Below are positions 17,577 to 26,605 of a stretch of DNA of 64,000 nt, piece by piece; position 1 is the stretch's first letter, and each line of letters begins with the position of its first letter. Both the position numbers and the translations under genes were made by a program. The stretch comes from Niastella koreensis GR20-10 (lineage in GTDB: Bacteria; Bacteroidota; Bacteroidia; Chitinophagales; Chitinophagaceae), in contig NC_016609.1 in assembly GCF_000246855.1 (NCBI RefSeq), positions 4,030,001-4,094,000 of the forward strand. Direction: 5' to 3'. Under the pieces are notes generated by a model. The model ran no database searches. It worked only from the letters and a program-made list of their open reading frames with translations, and was not told where the DNA came from.

Positions 17577-19547
17577 GTGAGAGACATTTATGCATCTATA
17601 GGCGAACTATCGGTTTTCGCAGCCATGGACGCGTGTCCGCAATGCGTTAAGATCGTTAACGGCGATGGAATTGTAGTACATATTAACCGCACGGGTTTGG
17701 ATTTTATTGAAGCAGACGACATCAATGGAATAATCGGGGCGAACGTATACGATTTTATCAGTGCAGATTTCCGGGAGATCTGGCGCACCAATCATTTGGC
17801 TGTTTGCCAGGGCGAAAGCAGATCGTGGGAGTATGAAATTACCGGACTGAAAGGTACTAAACGCTACCTGGAAACCTATGCAACGCCGTTACTACTGCCC
17901 AATGGCGTCACTTTGCAGTTTGCCTTTACAAAAGACATTACAGATAAAAAACGCCTGGAGCTTGCCAGGCAGCATACCGAAAGGCGGGTTAAGACAATGG
18001 CTGAAGCTATCCTCGCCATTTCAACCAGTTCAGACCTGCAAAGCCTGTTGCGGGAAATTACCGAACGCGCCCGCGAAATAGTGGATGCGCACAGGGCTTT
18101 TACCAGCATGCCACATGGTGGAGGTTTAGATCAGCGCCACTCCTCGCTTTCCTTATCGGATACATTTGACCCGCCGGCAGGTAATAAAGCGAAATCCGAT
18201 GTTTCCGGGATGCATACGGCCGTACAGGGCTGGTTAGCCATCCCATTAAAAGCTAAAGACGGCCGGAGCCTTGGTTTGATCCAGGTTACCGATAAACGCG
18301 AAGGAAAGTTTGATCAAACAGATGAGGCATTTATGATCCAGTTTGCGCAATATGCTTCCCTTGCCATAGAGCGGCAGCAGTCAATTGACAGTTTGCGGGA
18401 TAGTGAGGAGCGCTTTCGCGTGCTGGCCAACAGCATTCAAAACCTTGCCTGGATGGCCGATGGCGAAGGATCGGTATGCTGGTACAATAAACGCTGGACC
18501 GAATACACCGGCCTTACCCTGCAGGAGATGGAGGGCTGGGGCTGGCAAAAAGTGCATCACCCCGATCACGTGGAGCAGATAAGCAAATTCATGAGAGCGG
18601 CGTGGAAAAAGAATGAACCATTTGAGATCATTCACCTGTTGCGGGCAAAAAATGGCTCGTATAAATGGTTCCTTTCACAAGGCAATCCCATTTGTGATGC
18701 GCAGGGTAAGATCCTGCAATGGATAGGAACGTTGACCGATATTGACGATCAGAAACGCGGGGAAGACCGGCTGGAAGCGCTGGTGGCTTTGAGAACAAAA
18801 GAACTGCATGAGGCCAACCGGGCGTTGGAACAATCGAATGAAGAACTGGCCCGGTTTGCGCATACCGCCAGCCACGACCTGAAAGAACCTGTTCGCAAGA
18901 TCAGGTTATATACCGATATGCTGCGAGACGATGTGGAGCAATTTGGGACAGATAATTCACGGGCGAACATCAGGAAGATCGAATCCTCCTCCCGCCGCAT
19001 GGCTGAGCTGATAGATGGTATTTTGAAATATTCATCCTTTTCCCAAACCCGGGAACAGTTAACAGCCACCGATCTGAATGCCGTGATGAGGGATGTGGAG
19101 GCAGACCTGGAAATGGCCATCGCCACACAAAAAGCCACTATAGTTAAAAAAGAGGGGCTGCCAACGATTGCCGGCATGCCCGTTTTACTACACCAGCTTT
19201 TCTATAACCTCATTGGCAATGCATTGAAATTCTCTAAACAGGATATCCCGCCCGTTATAGAAATATCAGGCAGCCTGTTATCACAGGCCGAAGTGATTGA
19301 AAAAGGATTGCCCGAAAACAAAAGTTATTTGACTGTTTGTGTTAAAGACAATGGCATCGGGTTTGACCAGACGGACGCCGTAAAAATGTTTGACGCTTAT
19401 TCCCGCCTAAACAACTCAACCCGGTACGAAGGTACCGGGCTTGGCCTTGCCCTGTGCAAGCGGATAGCAGAACGCCATGGTGGATTGATAGAAGCAGAAG
19501 GCGTTATGGGACAGGGAGCTTTATTCAAAGTCATACTTCCGGCATAA
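17577..19547 (+). CDS. PAS-GAF-PAS sensor histidine kinase
   Basis: The frame opens with GTG at 17577; an ATG at 17622 is a possible alternative that would trim the first PAS. Order in 656 residues: PAS (about 15-130, with the ITDKKRLELAR linker), GAF (about 140-270), second PAS/PAC (about 275-400, WYNKRWTEYTGLTLQEMEGW), coiled linker, HisKA with phospho-acceptor H433 (ASHDLKEP), then HATPase with N box IGNALKFSK, G1 DNGIGFDQ and G2 GTGLGLAL. There is no transmembrane segment, so it senses a cytoplasmic signal. No receiver gene is adjacent, so its partner is elsewhere. Confidence 0.92.
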   Translation: MRDIYASIGELSVFAAMDACPQCVKIVNGDGIVVHINRTGLDFIEADDINGIIGANVYDFISADFREIWRTNHLAVCQGESRSWEYEITGLKGTKRYLETYATPLLLPNGVTLQFAFTKDITDKKRLELARQHTERRVKTMAEAILAISTSSDLQSLLREITERAREIVDAHRAFTSMPHGGGLDQRHSSLSLSDTFDPPAGNKAKSDVSGMHTAVQGWLAIPLKAKDGRSLGLIQVTDKREGKFDQTDEAFMIQFAQYASLAIERQQSIDSLRDSEERFRVLANSIQNLAWMADGEGSVCWYNKRWTEYTGLTLQEMEGWGWQKVHHPDHVEQISKFMRAAWKKNEPFEIIHLLRAKNGSYKWFLSQGNPICDAQGKILQWIGTLTDIDDQKRGEDRLEALVALRTKELHEANRALEQSNEELARFAHTASHDLKEPVRKIRLYTDMLRDDVEQFGTDNSRANIRKIESSSRRMAELIDGILKYSSFSQTREQLTATDLNAVMRDVEADLEMAIATQKATIVKKEGLPTIAGMPVLLHQLFYNLIGNALKFSKQDIPPVIEISGSLLSQAEVIEKGLPENKSYLTVCVKDNGIGFDQTDAVKMFDAYSRLNNSTRYEGTGLGLALCKRIAERHGGLIEAEGVMGQGALFKVILPA

Positions 19548-19646
19548 TAAATTTACACGATTGGCCGCGACCTGAAGGTGCATTTGCTGGCCAGGGGTGA
19601 TAAATACACTATTCCTCAAACCAATCCCCCGCATAGATGATTGGAC

Positions 19647-19758
19647 AATGTGATAATTCGATAATGTGATAATTAAATACATGGTTACGACATCTGCAAA
19701 TAATCAGCTCACGCGAAGCACTCACGTGAGCTGTATTTCATTATCGAATTATCAAATT
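19647..19758. repeat. AT-rich inverted repeat enclosing a GC hairpin between convergent genes
   Basis: The 20-base arm at 19647-19666 and the complement of 19739-19758 differ at one base; the core GATAATTCGATAATG is perfect. Inside lies a second perfect hairpin, CAGCTCACG (19705-19713) with CGTGAGCTG (19725-19733). A near-copy of the left arm (GATAATGTGATAATT) follows it directly. It probably ends transcripts from both sides; it has the look of a dispersed intergenic element. Confidence 0.6.
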
Positions 19759-19779
19759 AGCTAATTAGCTAATTGGCAT

Positions 19780-22413
19780 TTATGCAACCGCTTTTTCTGC
19801 CTTCGCCAGCTCAGGCACCAGGTACCTGCGGATATGGTCAACCACCGCTTTGATGTTATCGGCAAAAAATACTGTTACCGAATTGTCAACGGCCTGTTGA
19901 ATAACGGTTTCCACTGCCTTTAATTCATTGGAAACAATAGTGGTCTTTTTCCCGGGCGCAACCTGCTGAATGCCTTCCATGATCAACCGGTCAATTTCTG
20001 CCGCGTCCCTGCCCCGCAGGTCATTATCGTGGCGGATGATCAGTTCGTCGAAGATGGCTGCGGCTTCTTTACCCAACGACCGGATGTCTTCATCACGGCG
20101 GTCGCCCACGCCTGTTATTACCCCCACTTTTACTTCGGCAGGCATGGAGCTGATGAAAGAAGCAATGGCTTTTAACCCGTGAGGATTATGAGCGTAGTCG
20201 ACTATTATTTTGAACCGTTCAAAATCAAACACATTCATTCGTCCCGGGATTGTTTCCGGAGTAGGAATAAAGGTCTTCAATGCTTCGGCAATCCGGCCGG
20301 GATGAATGCGCTGGATAAACCCAGCCAGCGCTGCCGGCAATATATTTTGAATGTTGAACTCAGCCGCTCCTGAAAATGTAATTGGGATATCAGCCGCCCT
20401 GGCCACGGTATGTACCATTTGTCCGTGCCTGATAGTAATATAGCCATTATCATAAATAGCTGCCAGTCCGCCATTGTTCACATGATGCTGTACCCAGGCA
20501 TTTTCGGGATCCATGGTAAAATAGGCCACGTTGCAGCGCAGGTTCGCCCGCATGTTCCAAACCATCTTATCATCTGCATTCAGGATGGCATACCCGTCTG
20601 CATGCACCGATTCGGGCAATACCGACTTCACCCTTGCCAGGTCCTGTAATGAATTAATACCCTGCAAGCCCAGGTGATCTGCTGCTATATTGGTAACGAT
20701 GGCCACATCGCACTGGTCGAAACCGAGGCCATTGCGTAAGATACCGCCGCGTGCACACTCCAGCACCGCCATGTTTACTCCAGGATCTTTCAGCACGGTC
20801 CTGGTTGATTCAGGCCCCGTACAATCACCCTTTACGATCATTTGATCGTGAATGTAAATACCATCGGTAGTGGTATACCCTACTTTATAGCCGGCGTGTT
20901 TGGTAATGTGCGCCAACAGCCGGGTGGTGGTGGTTTTGCCATTGGTGCCGGTAACCGCCAATATGGGTATGCGTCCGGTTTTTTGCATGGGGAACAACAT
21001 GTCAACGATGGCCTTGCCTACCGGACGCGGCTGGCCTTGTGAAGGCGACAGGTGCATGCGCAAACCCGGCGCCGCATTTACTTCCAGCACGGCGCCGCCG
21101 TTCTCAGCTATGGACGTACATACATCCGGCGCCATCAGATCTATCCCACAAATATTCAATCCTACCAGCCGGGCTATGCGTTCAAACAAAGCAACGTTAG
21201 CGGGATGCACCTGGTCCGTTACATCTTCAGCGGTGCCGCCGGTGCTGAGGTTAGCCGTTGTTTTCAACAACACCTGTTGTCCACACGGCAGTACACTCTC
21301 CGGCGTATATCCTTTTTGTGCGATCAGGTCAAGCGTACCATTATCGATAGCAATGCGGGTCAATACATTTTCATGGCCACTGCCCCTGCGTGGGTCTTCA
21401 TTGATCTTGTCTATCAATTCACGAATGGTATGCACCCCGTCACCGGTTACTGACGGCGGTGTACGCAGTGCTGCAGCCGTGAACTTATAATCTACCACCA
21501 GGATGCGGTAATCGGACCCGGTGATGCATCTTTCACAGATCAATTCATTACTGATCTGTTTGGCCAGCCGGAATGCGGCGAGCGCCTCTTTATAATTCTT
21601 TATATTAGTGGTAATACCTTTACCCTGGCAACCATCCAATGGTTTTATCACAACCGGGTAACCGATCTCCTCTATTGCTGGCAATAATTGTTCTTCCTGG
21701 TTGATGAGGCTGCCTTCCGGTACCGGGATATAACTGCCCTGCAGCAATTGTTTGGTCACCTGTTTATTGCCGGCAATGTCCACCGCCAGGTTGCTGGTAG
21801 TATCGGCGACGGTGGCCAGAATGCGTTGCTGTTCGGCCCCATAGCCTAACTGGATAAATGATTCCTCATTCAACCGCATTACCGGGATATTCCTTTTGAT
21901 GGCTTCCTGTACAATGGCATTAGTGCTGGGCCCAAAGCGATTCTTACCGGCTTTAGACCGGATGGCATCGACATGATGCCTGAGATCACAGGCGCTGCCA
22001 TTAATGAGCGACTCTGCTATCTGCACGGCTGCCTGCGCGGCATATTTACCGGCCTCCATATCTTCATACGCAAACACTACGTTATACAATCCTTTTTTAC
22101 CAGCGCCCCGGGTACGGCCGAAACCCACCTGCAGGCCAGCCAGGGTTTGTATTTCCAGGGCAAGGTGTTCAATTACATGACCCATCCAGGTACCATCCTG
22201 CACCCGTTTAAAAAAGCCACCACGTACCCCTTCTGAACATCGATGTTCGTTGAGTGATGGAATTAACGCCATGAGCCGTTCGTAGAACCCGGGAATAAGG
22301 TCGGTTGGCTGCTCTTCCAGCTCCTCGAGGTCAAGCAACATTACAATCAGTTTATGCTTGCGCACCGACCAGTAGTTTGGTCCCCCTGTTGCTTTTATAT
22401 CAATGACTTTCAT
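19780..22413 (-). CDS. cphA: Cyanophycin synthetase
   Basis: The 877-residue protein matches the length and layout of CphA1-type enzymes: N-terminal domain (about 1-160), ATP-grasp domain (about 165-480, with VVIKPLDGCQGKGI and VLEVNAAPGLRMH), and Mur-ligase-like domain (about 485-870) with P-loop TGTNGKTTTTR near 489. It polymerises aspartate and arginine from ATP into multi-L-arginyl-poly-L-aspartate, an intracellular nitrogen and carbon store. It lies 102 bp downstream of an isoaspartyl peptidase gene on the same strand, with cyanophycinase divergent beyond. Confidence 0.95.
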   Translation of the reverse strand: MKVIDIKATGGPNYWSVRKHKLIVMLLDLEELEEQPTDLIPGFYERLMALIPSLNEHRCSEGVRGGFFKRVQDGTWMGHVIEHLALEIQTLAGLQVGFGRTRGAGKKGLYNVVFAYEDMEAGKYAAQAAVQIAESLINGSACDLRHHVDAIRSKAGKNRFGPSTNAIVQEAIKRNIPVMRLNEESFIQLGYGAEQQRILATVADTTSNLAVDIAGNKQVTKQLLQGSYIPVPEGSLINQEEQLLPAIEEIGYPVVIKPLDGCQGKGITTNIKNYKEALAAFRLAKQISNELICERCITGSDYRILVVDYKFTAAALRTPPSVTGDGVHTIRELIDKINEDPRRGSGHENVLTRIAIDNGTLDLIAQKGYTPESVLPCGQQVLLKTTANLSTGGTAEDVTDQVHPANVALFERIARLVGLNICGIDLMAPDVCTSIAENGGAVLEVNAAPGLRMHLSPSQGQPRPVGKAIVDMLFPMQKTGRIPILAVTGTNGKTTTTRLLAHITKHAGYKVGYTTTDGIYIHDQMIVKGDCTGPESTRTVLKDPGVNMAVLECARGGILRNGLGFDQCDVAIVTNIAADHLGLQGINSLQDLARVKSVLPESVHADGYAILNADDKMVWNMRANLRCNVAYFTMDPENAWVQHHVNNGGLAAIYDNGYITIRHGQMVHTVARAADIPITFSGAAEFNIQNILPAALAGFIQRIHPGRIAEALKTFIPTPETIPGRMNVFDFERFKIIVDYAHNPHGLKAIASFISSMPAEVKVGVITGVGDRRDEDIRSLGKEAAAIFDELIIRHDNDLRGRDAAEIDRLIMEGIQQVAPGKKTTIVSNELKAVETVIQQAVDNSVTVFFADNIKAVVDHIRRYLVPELAKAEKAVA

Positions 22414-22515
22414 ACTGAAATTAATAGTTTAAAAACAAACTATAAATTTCCATACCTATGAAAATGGTAAAGCGTGTTGTGGAGCAGCATTTCAATGGTG
22501 AAAACATTTCTACAG

Positions 22516-23430
22516 CTATTCAAAGATCTTTATCTCTATCTCCCCACTGGTGTAAGCACAGGCGCGGTACATACCTTCTGAATTGTAGGGCATTTGTATA
22601 TTACCCCAGCGGTCAATGGCTATCAGGCCACCCGTGCCATCTATTTTTTGCAGGCGTTGCATAGCAAAAGCACAGGCATCCCGCAGGGTAAGCTGTTTAT
22701 ATTCTATGAGGCAGGAGATGTCATAGGCTACCACAGACCTGATAAAATGTTCTCCATCGCCTGTACAGGACACTGCGCAGGTATTGTTATTGGCATAAGT
22801 ACCGCTGCCTATTATGGGACTGTCGCCCACGCGGCCATACCTTTTATTGGTAAGGCCGCCGGTACTGGTAGCAGCCGCCAGGTTACCGTTTTTATCCAGC
22901 GCAACGGCGCCCACTGTACCGAAATTTAAGTCAGCCGACTCATCCAGCTCATTCTCCTGTTTTTTCTTCCACTGATGATAACGCAGGTCGGTATAGAAAT
23001 AATCCGCTGCAGCTTCTTCAAAACCCTGATCCCGGGCAAAATCAGCAGCGCCCTGACCGCTCAGTAAAACGTACCTGGTTTTTTCCATCACCGCCCTCGC
23101 CACCTGTATGGGGCTTTTAAAACCGCTGATGCCGGCGACCGCGCCGGCAGCCAGGGTTCTTCCGTCCATAATGGCCGCATCGAGGCTATGCCCTCCATCG
23201 GCATTGAAAACTGCGCCCCGGCCTGCATTGAAAAACGGACATTCTTCCAGTTCCCTAACGGCTGTTTCCAACGCATCGAGGCTCCGGCCTCCGTTTTGCA
23301 GAATATGCAAGCCGGCCTGCAGGGCCTGCCGTAATGCTTTTTCATATTGTTGTACTACATCTGGCGAAAAGCGTTCTCTGTGCAGGGTGCCTGCGCCGCC
23401 GTGAATGGCGATGGCAAATTGGTCGTTCAT
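22516..23430 (-). CDS. iaaA: Isoaspartyl peptidase / L-asparaginase (Ntn hydrolase)
   Basis: The ATG at 23430 gives MNDQFAIAIHGGAGTLHRE, the standard plant-type asparaginase start (304 residues). The autocleavage site is NFG/T172-VGAVALD, with T172 the N-terminal nucleophile of the beta subunit, followed by ATSTGGLTNKRYGRVGDSP. Such enzymes cut beta-aspartyl dipeptides; here the natural substrate would be beta-Asp-Arg released by cyanophycinase. It sits between cphA and cphB, sharing an 83-bp divergent region with cphB. A TATTTTTG -7 match for this strand lies at 23494-23501. Confidence 0.92.
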   Translation of the reverse strand: MNDQFAIAIHGGAGTLHRERFSPDVVQQYEKALRQALQAGLHILQNGGRSLDALETAVRELEECPFFNAGRGAVFNADGGHSLDAAIMDGRTLAAGAVAGISGFKSPIQVARAVMEKTRYVLLSGQGAADFARDQGFEEAAADYFYTDLRYHQWKKKQENELDESADLNFGTVGAVALDKNGNLAAATSTGGLTNKRYGRVGDSPIIGSGTYANNNTCAVSCTGDGEHFIRSVVAYDISCLIEYKQLTLRDACAFAMQRLQKIDGTGGLIAIDRWGNIQMPYNSEGMYRACAYTSGEIEIKIFE

Positions 23431-23513
23431 GTTCAAAAAAATATTTTGGGGTAGTTGTTCAATAACTACGCCATGGTTGTAGTGGAATACATACAAAAAT
23501 AAAACCCAAGCGA

Positions 23514-24377
23514 ATGGCTGAGATAAAAGGAACGTTGATACCTATTGGGGGTGCTGAAGACAAGGGCATTGATTATATAAAAAACGCAAAAGAAAACTCC
23601 CGCTTCGACTTTTTTGAAGCCGGCATTTTACGGCAGATCGTTAAACTGGTGGAGCGACAGGGCGCCCCGAAGATCGAATTGATCACCACGGCCTCCTCGT
23701 TTCCTGAAAAAATGGAAGAGACCTACTGCAACGCCTTTGGAAAATTAGGCTGCAAAAACATGAAGCATCTTTTTATTACTCACCGCGAACAGGTAGATAC
23801 GGAAGAAAACCTGAACCGGTTGAAGGAATGTAATTGCATCATCTTTACCGGCGGCGACCAGCTTCGCTTAACCTCTATACTTGGTGGAACCGAATTGCTG
23901 GCCTGCATTAAAAGAAGGTACCAGGAAGAGCCGATTGTGGTGGCGGGCACCAGCGCCGGCGCCATGGCCATGGGCGGCACCATGATCTACGACGGCAACG
24001 CCACCCGCGCACACCTGAAGGGAGAAATAAAATTCAGTACCGGTTTTGATTTTATCAGTAATGTTATTATAGATACACATTTTGAAAAAAGAGGCCGTTT
24101 TAACCGGCTGGCCCAGGCAGTGGCGGTGCAGCCCGGCATTTTAGGTTTTGGCCTGGCAGAGGATACAGGCCTCATTATTACCGGGGGCAATGATATTGAG
24201 GTGATCGGCTCGGGCATCATCACGGTTTTAAACGGCAAGAATATAACTTACACCAATCTTATCGACATAGCTGAACGAATGCCTATTTCGGTTGAAAACA
24301 TCATCGTGCATATTCTTTCGCAGGGCGAACATTTCGATCTTACCACCAATCAGCCGGCACGGCCGGGTGTTTCCTAA
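23514..24377 (+). CDS. cphB: Cyanophycinase (S51-type serine peptidase)
   Basis: The 287-residue protein has the family features: start KGTLIPIGGAEDKG, FTGGDQLRL, nucleophile S147 in GTSAGAMAMGG, and GLAEDTGLIITGGNDIEVIG. It degrades cyanophycin to beta-Asp-Arg dipeptides. It is transcribed away from iaaA and cphA, so synthesis and degradation may be controlled separately. Its last four bases overlap the stop of the convergent PAS gene. Confidence 0.95.
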   Translation: MAEIKGTLIPIGGAEDKGIDYIKNAKENSRFDFFEAGILRQIVKLVERQGAPKIELITTASSFPEKMEETYCNAFGKLGCKNMKHLFITHREQVDTEENLNRLKECNCIIFTGGDQLRLTSILGGTELLACIKRRYQEEPIVVAGTSAGAMAMGGTMIYDGNATRAHLKGEIKFSTGFDFISNVIIDTHFEKRGRFNRLAQAVAVQPGILGFGLAEDTGLIITGGNDIEVIGSGIITVLNGKNITYTNLIDIAERMPISVENIIVHILSQGEHFDLTTNQPARPGVS

Positions 24378-25552
24378 GTAGTAACCTGGCTCTTACTGCG
24401 AACGGACATGTCATTGAATAAAATGGCCACATGATGATCATCAGGTTCGTCGATGCGAAAGGCATACACATCATACCAGCGATTCAGTGGTTTGGCCTCA
24501 TGCTGAAATCGTGACGGAACGCCGGTGACAGCAACATTGCCAAAGATCCGGATCCAGTCTTCTTCAATATCAGCCGCCAGTTCCCGCATGGTTTTGCCAA
24601 TAACCTCGTTCAACCCGGTATGTTTTTCAAATACTGCATTCACCTCCAGGAAGCGGTAGTCTACCGCCTTTTTCCTGTTATTGAAAATAACCTCAATAAT
24701 GCAAAACCCTTCATCCATAGACTCAATGATCCGGTGGTATTTATCGGTAATGCGCTGCGCTAACTCGTCCTTCATCCGCAACATTTCCTGGGTTGTCATT
24801 TTCTGTTCCGTTATATCATCTGCCGTTACGGCAACGCCGTCGCCCATTTTAACGGCTTTCACCTTGTACCAGTTATTGTATCCCGGTACATCATAATGAT
24901 AGATCCATTCTGCGGGGTTACCGGTTTCAACCACCATTTTCAGACTTTCGAGATGTTCTGTGTTCATCATTTCGGGATGCCGTTGCAGGTATAGCTGCGC
25001 AAACGGGTCGCCGCCTTCGGTGAGTTTCGCCAGGGTATTGGTGAGCAGGTACTTGAAATCAATTATTTCGCCATTTTTATTTCGTACCGCTTCTACAACT
25101 GTTATCGTGTTCAGTGAGGAGTCAAAAACAGACTGCAGCAGGATGTTGCTTCTTATGACCTGCTGTTCGGCCATTTTCATAGCTGTAATTTCCCTGGTCG
25201 TCATTATCAGGCCATCCTCAAATTTGACAATGGACTGGTAAAACCATTGAGACCTGAACTGTTCGAAGGAATAGTGTTGTTCGTACCGCTGGGGAACGCC
25301 CGTTGTGGCAACCTGCACCATGCGGTTAAAAATGCCGGACCGCATAACACCGGGGTTTTGTTGAATCAGGCTTTTACCAATCACATCGCCATTCTGTTCA
25401 ACGGCCTGTTTATTGTTGGCCGTCCAGATGAAATCAATAATATTGCTGTCTTTATCTCTTACCGCCTGAAAAACCTGTACTACGTCAAGTGAACAGTCTA
25501 TAAAGGATTGTATGTATCCCTGGTTTGCAATAGTTTTTTGCCTGGTTGCCAT
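24374..25552 (-). CDS. Triple-PAS protein without an output domain
   Basis: The ATG at 25552 gives 392 residues. Three PAS-like units follow each other (about 15-130, 140-265, 275-390), each ending with the usual linker (TTREITAMKMAEQQ, TADDITEQKM, FNDMSVRSK). Each keeps the short motif family typical of Bacteroidota PAS kinases (IDFxxxxxN, G..SR.Q.YDV). The protein ends at the third linker, where a kinase would normally begin, so it may be a truncated kinase or a stand-alone sensor that binds a partner. The convergent stop overlap with cphB (CTAA) is compact. Confidence 0.75.
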   Translation of the reverse strand: MATRQKTIANQGYIQSFIDCSLDVVQVFQAVRDKDSNIIDFIWTANNKQAVEQNGDVIGKSLIQQNPGVMRSGIFNRMVQVATTGVPQRYEQHYSFEQFRSQWFYQSIVKFEDGLIMTTREITAMKMAEQQVIRSNILLQSVFDSSLNTITVVEAVRNKNGEIIDFKYLLTNTLAKLTEGGDPFAQLYLQRHPEMMNTEHLESLKMVVETGNPAEWIYHYDVPGYNNWYKVKAVKMGDGVAVTADDITEQKMTTQEMLRMKDELAQRITDKYHRIIESMDEGFCIIEVIFNNRKKAVDYRFLEVNAVFEKHTGLNEVIGKTMRELAADIEEDWIRIFGNVAVTGVPSRFQHEAKPLNRWYDVYAFRIDEPDDHHVAILFNDMSVRSKSQVTT

Positions 25553-25714
25553 GAGCGTCAATTTAGAAGAAGATGTAGTAAAATTTAAACAACGCTGAGT
25601 ATAATACAATTTACAAAACTTATTTCAAGACAACCGGAATTCCCACTCTAATTATGGCAGAAGTGATGTTAAAGGAATTGGAACGCAGGAGTGATGCGTT
25701 AAAAACAATGAGAA

Positions 25715-25746
25715 ATAAATAAAAGGAAGGCACTGCGGTGCCTTCC
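25715..25746 (-). terminator. Intrinsic terminator on the minus strand
   Basis: GGAAGGCAC (25725-25733) pairs perfectly with GTGCCTTCC (25738-25746); the minus strand continues with TTTTATTTATTT. It would have ended transcripts of the gene now represented only by the susC remnant. Confidence 0.65.
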
Positions 25747-25788
25747 CCGGTTATTACTTTGTCAGTGCAGTGTTTTGCTGGATCGTAT

Positions 25789-26222
25789 TCAGGAAACCCA
25801 GGGCATGGTTATACTGTTGCCCTTTGGTTTGTACCCGCTGTTGAGCGCAAAACTGTTCTGTTGCCCCAAAATGTTCTGGTCGCCATTTGAAACGTTTACC
25901 TCGGGATCAACACCCTTATATTTGGTAATGGTAAACAGGTTGGTGGCAGAGAAATACACCCGCAGCGTAGTAATATTCCTGCGGTTCAGCAACGTTTATG
26001 GGAAAGAGTAACCAACAGAAAGATTACGCAGGCGAACAAAGGAACCATCTTTCAGGAAACGGCAGGGGATAATCGCGGCATTATTACCTGAAACCGTCAA
26101 CCTCGGCACATCTGTAATATCGCCTGGTTTTTGCCAGCGGTTTAATTCTTCTTTCAACATGGCAAATACGCGGTTTCTCGAGCCGCCATGCCCCATGCGA
26201 TAGCGGGCCTGTAAGATACTGC
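25789..26222 (-). pseudogene. C-terminal remnant of a SusC/RagA TonB-dependent receptor
   Basis: On the minus strand the frame encodes FLKDGSFVRLRNLSVGYSFP, a TAA at 25996-25998, then TLLNRRNITTLRVYFSATNL and TKYKGVDPEV, the standard SusC C-terminal pattern. The stop is in frame and sits where SusC proteins have lysine (YSFPK), so AAA to TAA is the likely change. Nothing of the N-terminal 900 or so residues is present. After about 25830 the last strand is lost and another frame gives a tail ending NTIQQNTALTK before the terminator, so a junction lies there. Confidence 0.75.
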
Positions 26223-26353
26223 ACTTTATTTAGTCCACATTTTTTGTGTACTATTTAATATTAACATTACATACATTAAAACTATCAAGTTTCGCACAGT
26301 CATCCGTTGCATTTACCATTTAAAAATATTGCTGAAACAATTTAGTCTATCAT

Positions 26354-26384
26354 TTTGGTGGGTTTATTCCTTGTCATATATTTG
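26354..26384 (+). promoter_or_regulatory. Consensus Bacteroidota promoter upstream of susC
   Basis: TTTG at 26354-26357, a spacer of exactly 19 nt, then TATATTTG at 26377-26384 matches the primary sigma consensus in every fixed position. Transcription would start near 26390, leaving an untranslated leader of about 215 nt before the susC ATG. Confidence 0.75.
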
Positions 26385-26547
26385 CACCATCACATGAAAA
26401 TTACTAACACATATCCATTGTCAATTCTGTTCAACTTTTATTTCCCGTACTCCTGTTGCTGTTGTACTGGCTAGCAGCTAATTCTTGACACTTTTCTACT
26501 ATTGGTATCTGGTCCGCCGGGCGGGCTAACCTATTTGCATTGCCATA

Positions 26548-26568
26548 CACCATCGGGTTCTGATGGTG
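26548..26568 (+). promoter_or_regulatory. Hairpin followed by a T tract in the susC leader
   Basis: CACCATC and GATGGTG form a perfect 7-bp stem around a 7-base loop, and TTTTTT follows about nine bases later (26578-26583), 22 bp before the ATG. It may be an attenuator or a structure that affects ribosome access; the gap before the T tract weakens a terminator call. Confidence 0.4.
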
Positions 26569-26605
26569 GTGACATCGTTTTTTCTATACATTAACCTATA
26601 TACGT

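Noticed and set aside
25654-25722. Short frame ending ELERRSDALKTMRNK
   Set aside because: Only 22 codons from the ATG; it looks like the end of a lost gene, but no family can be assigned.
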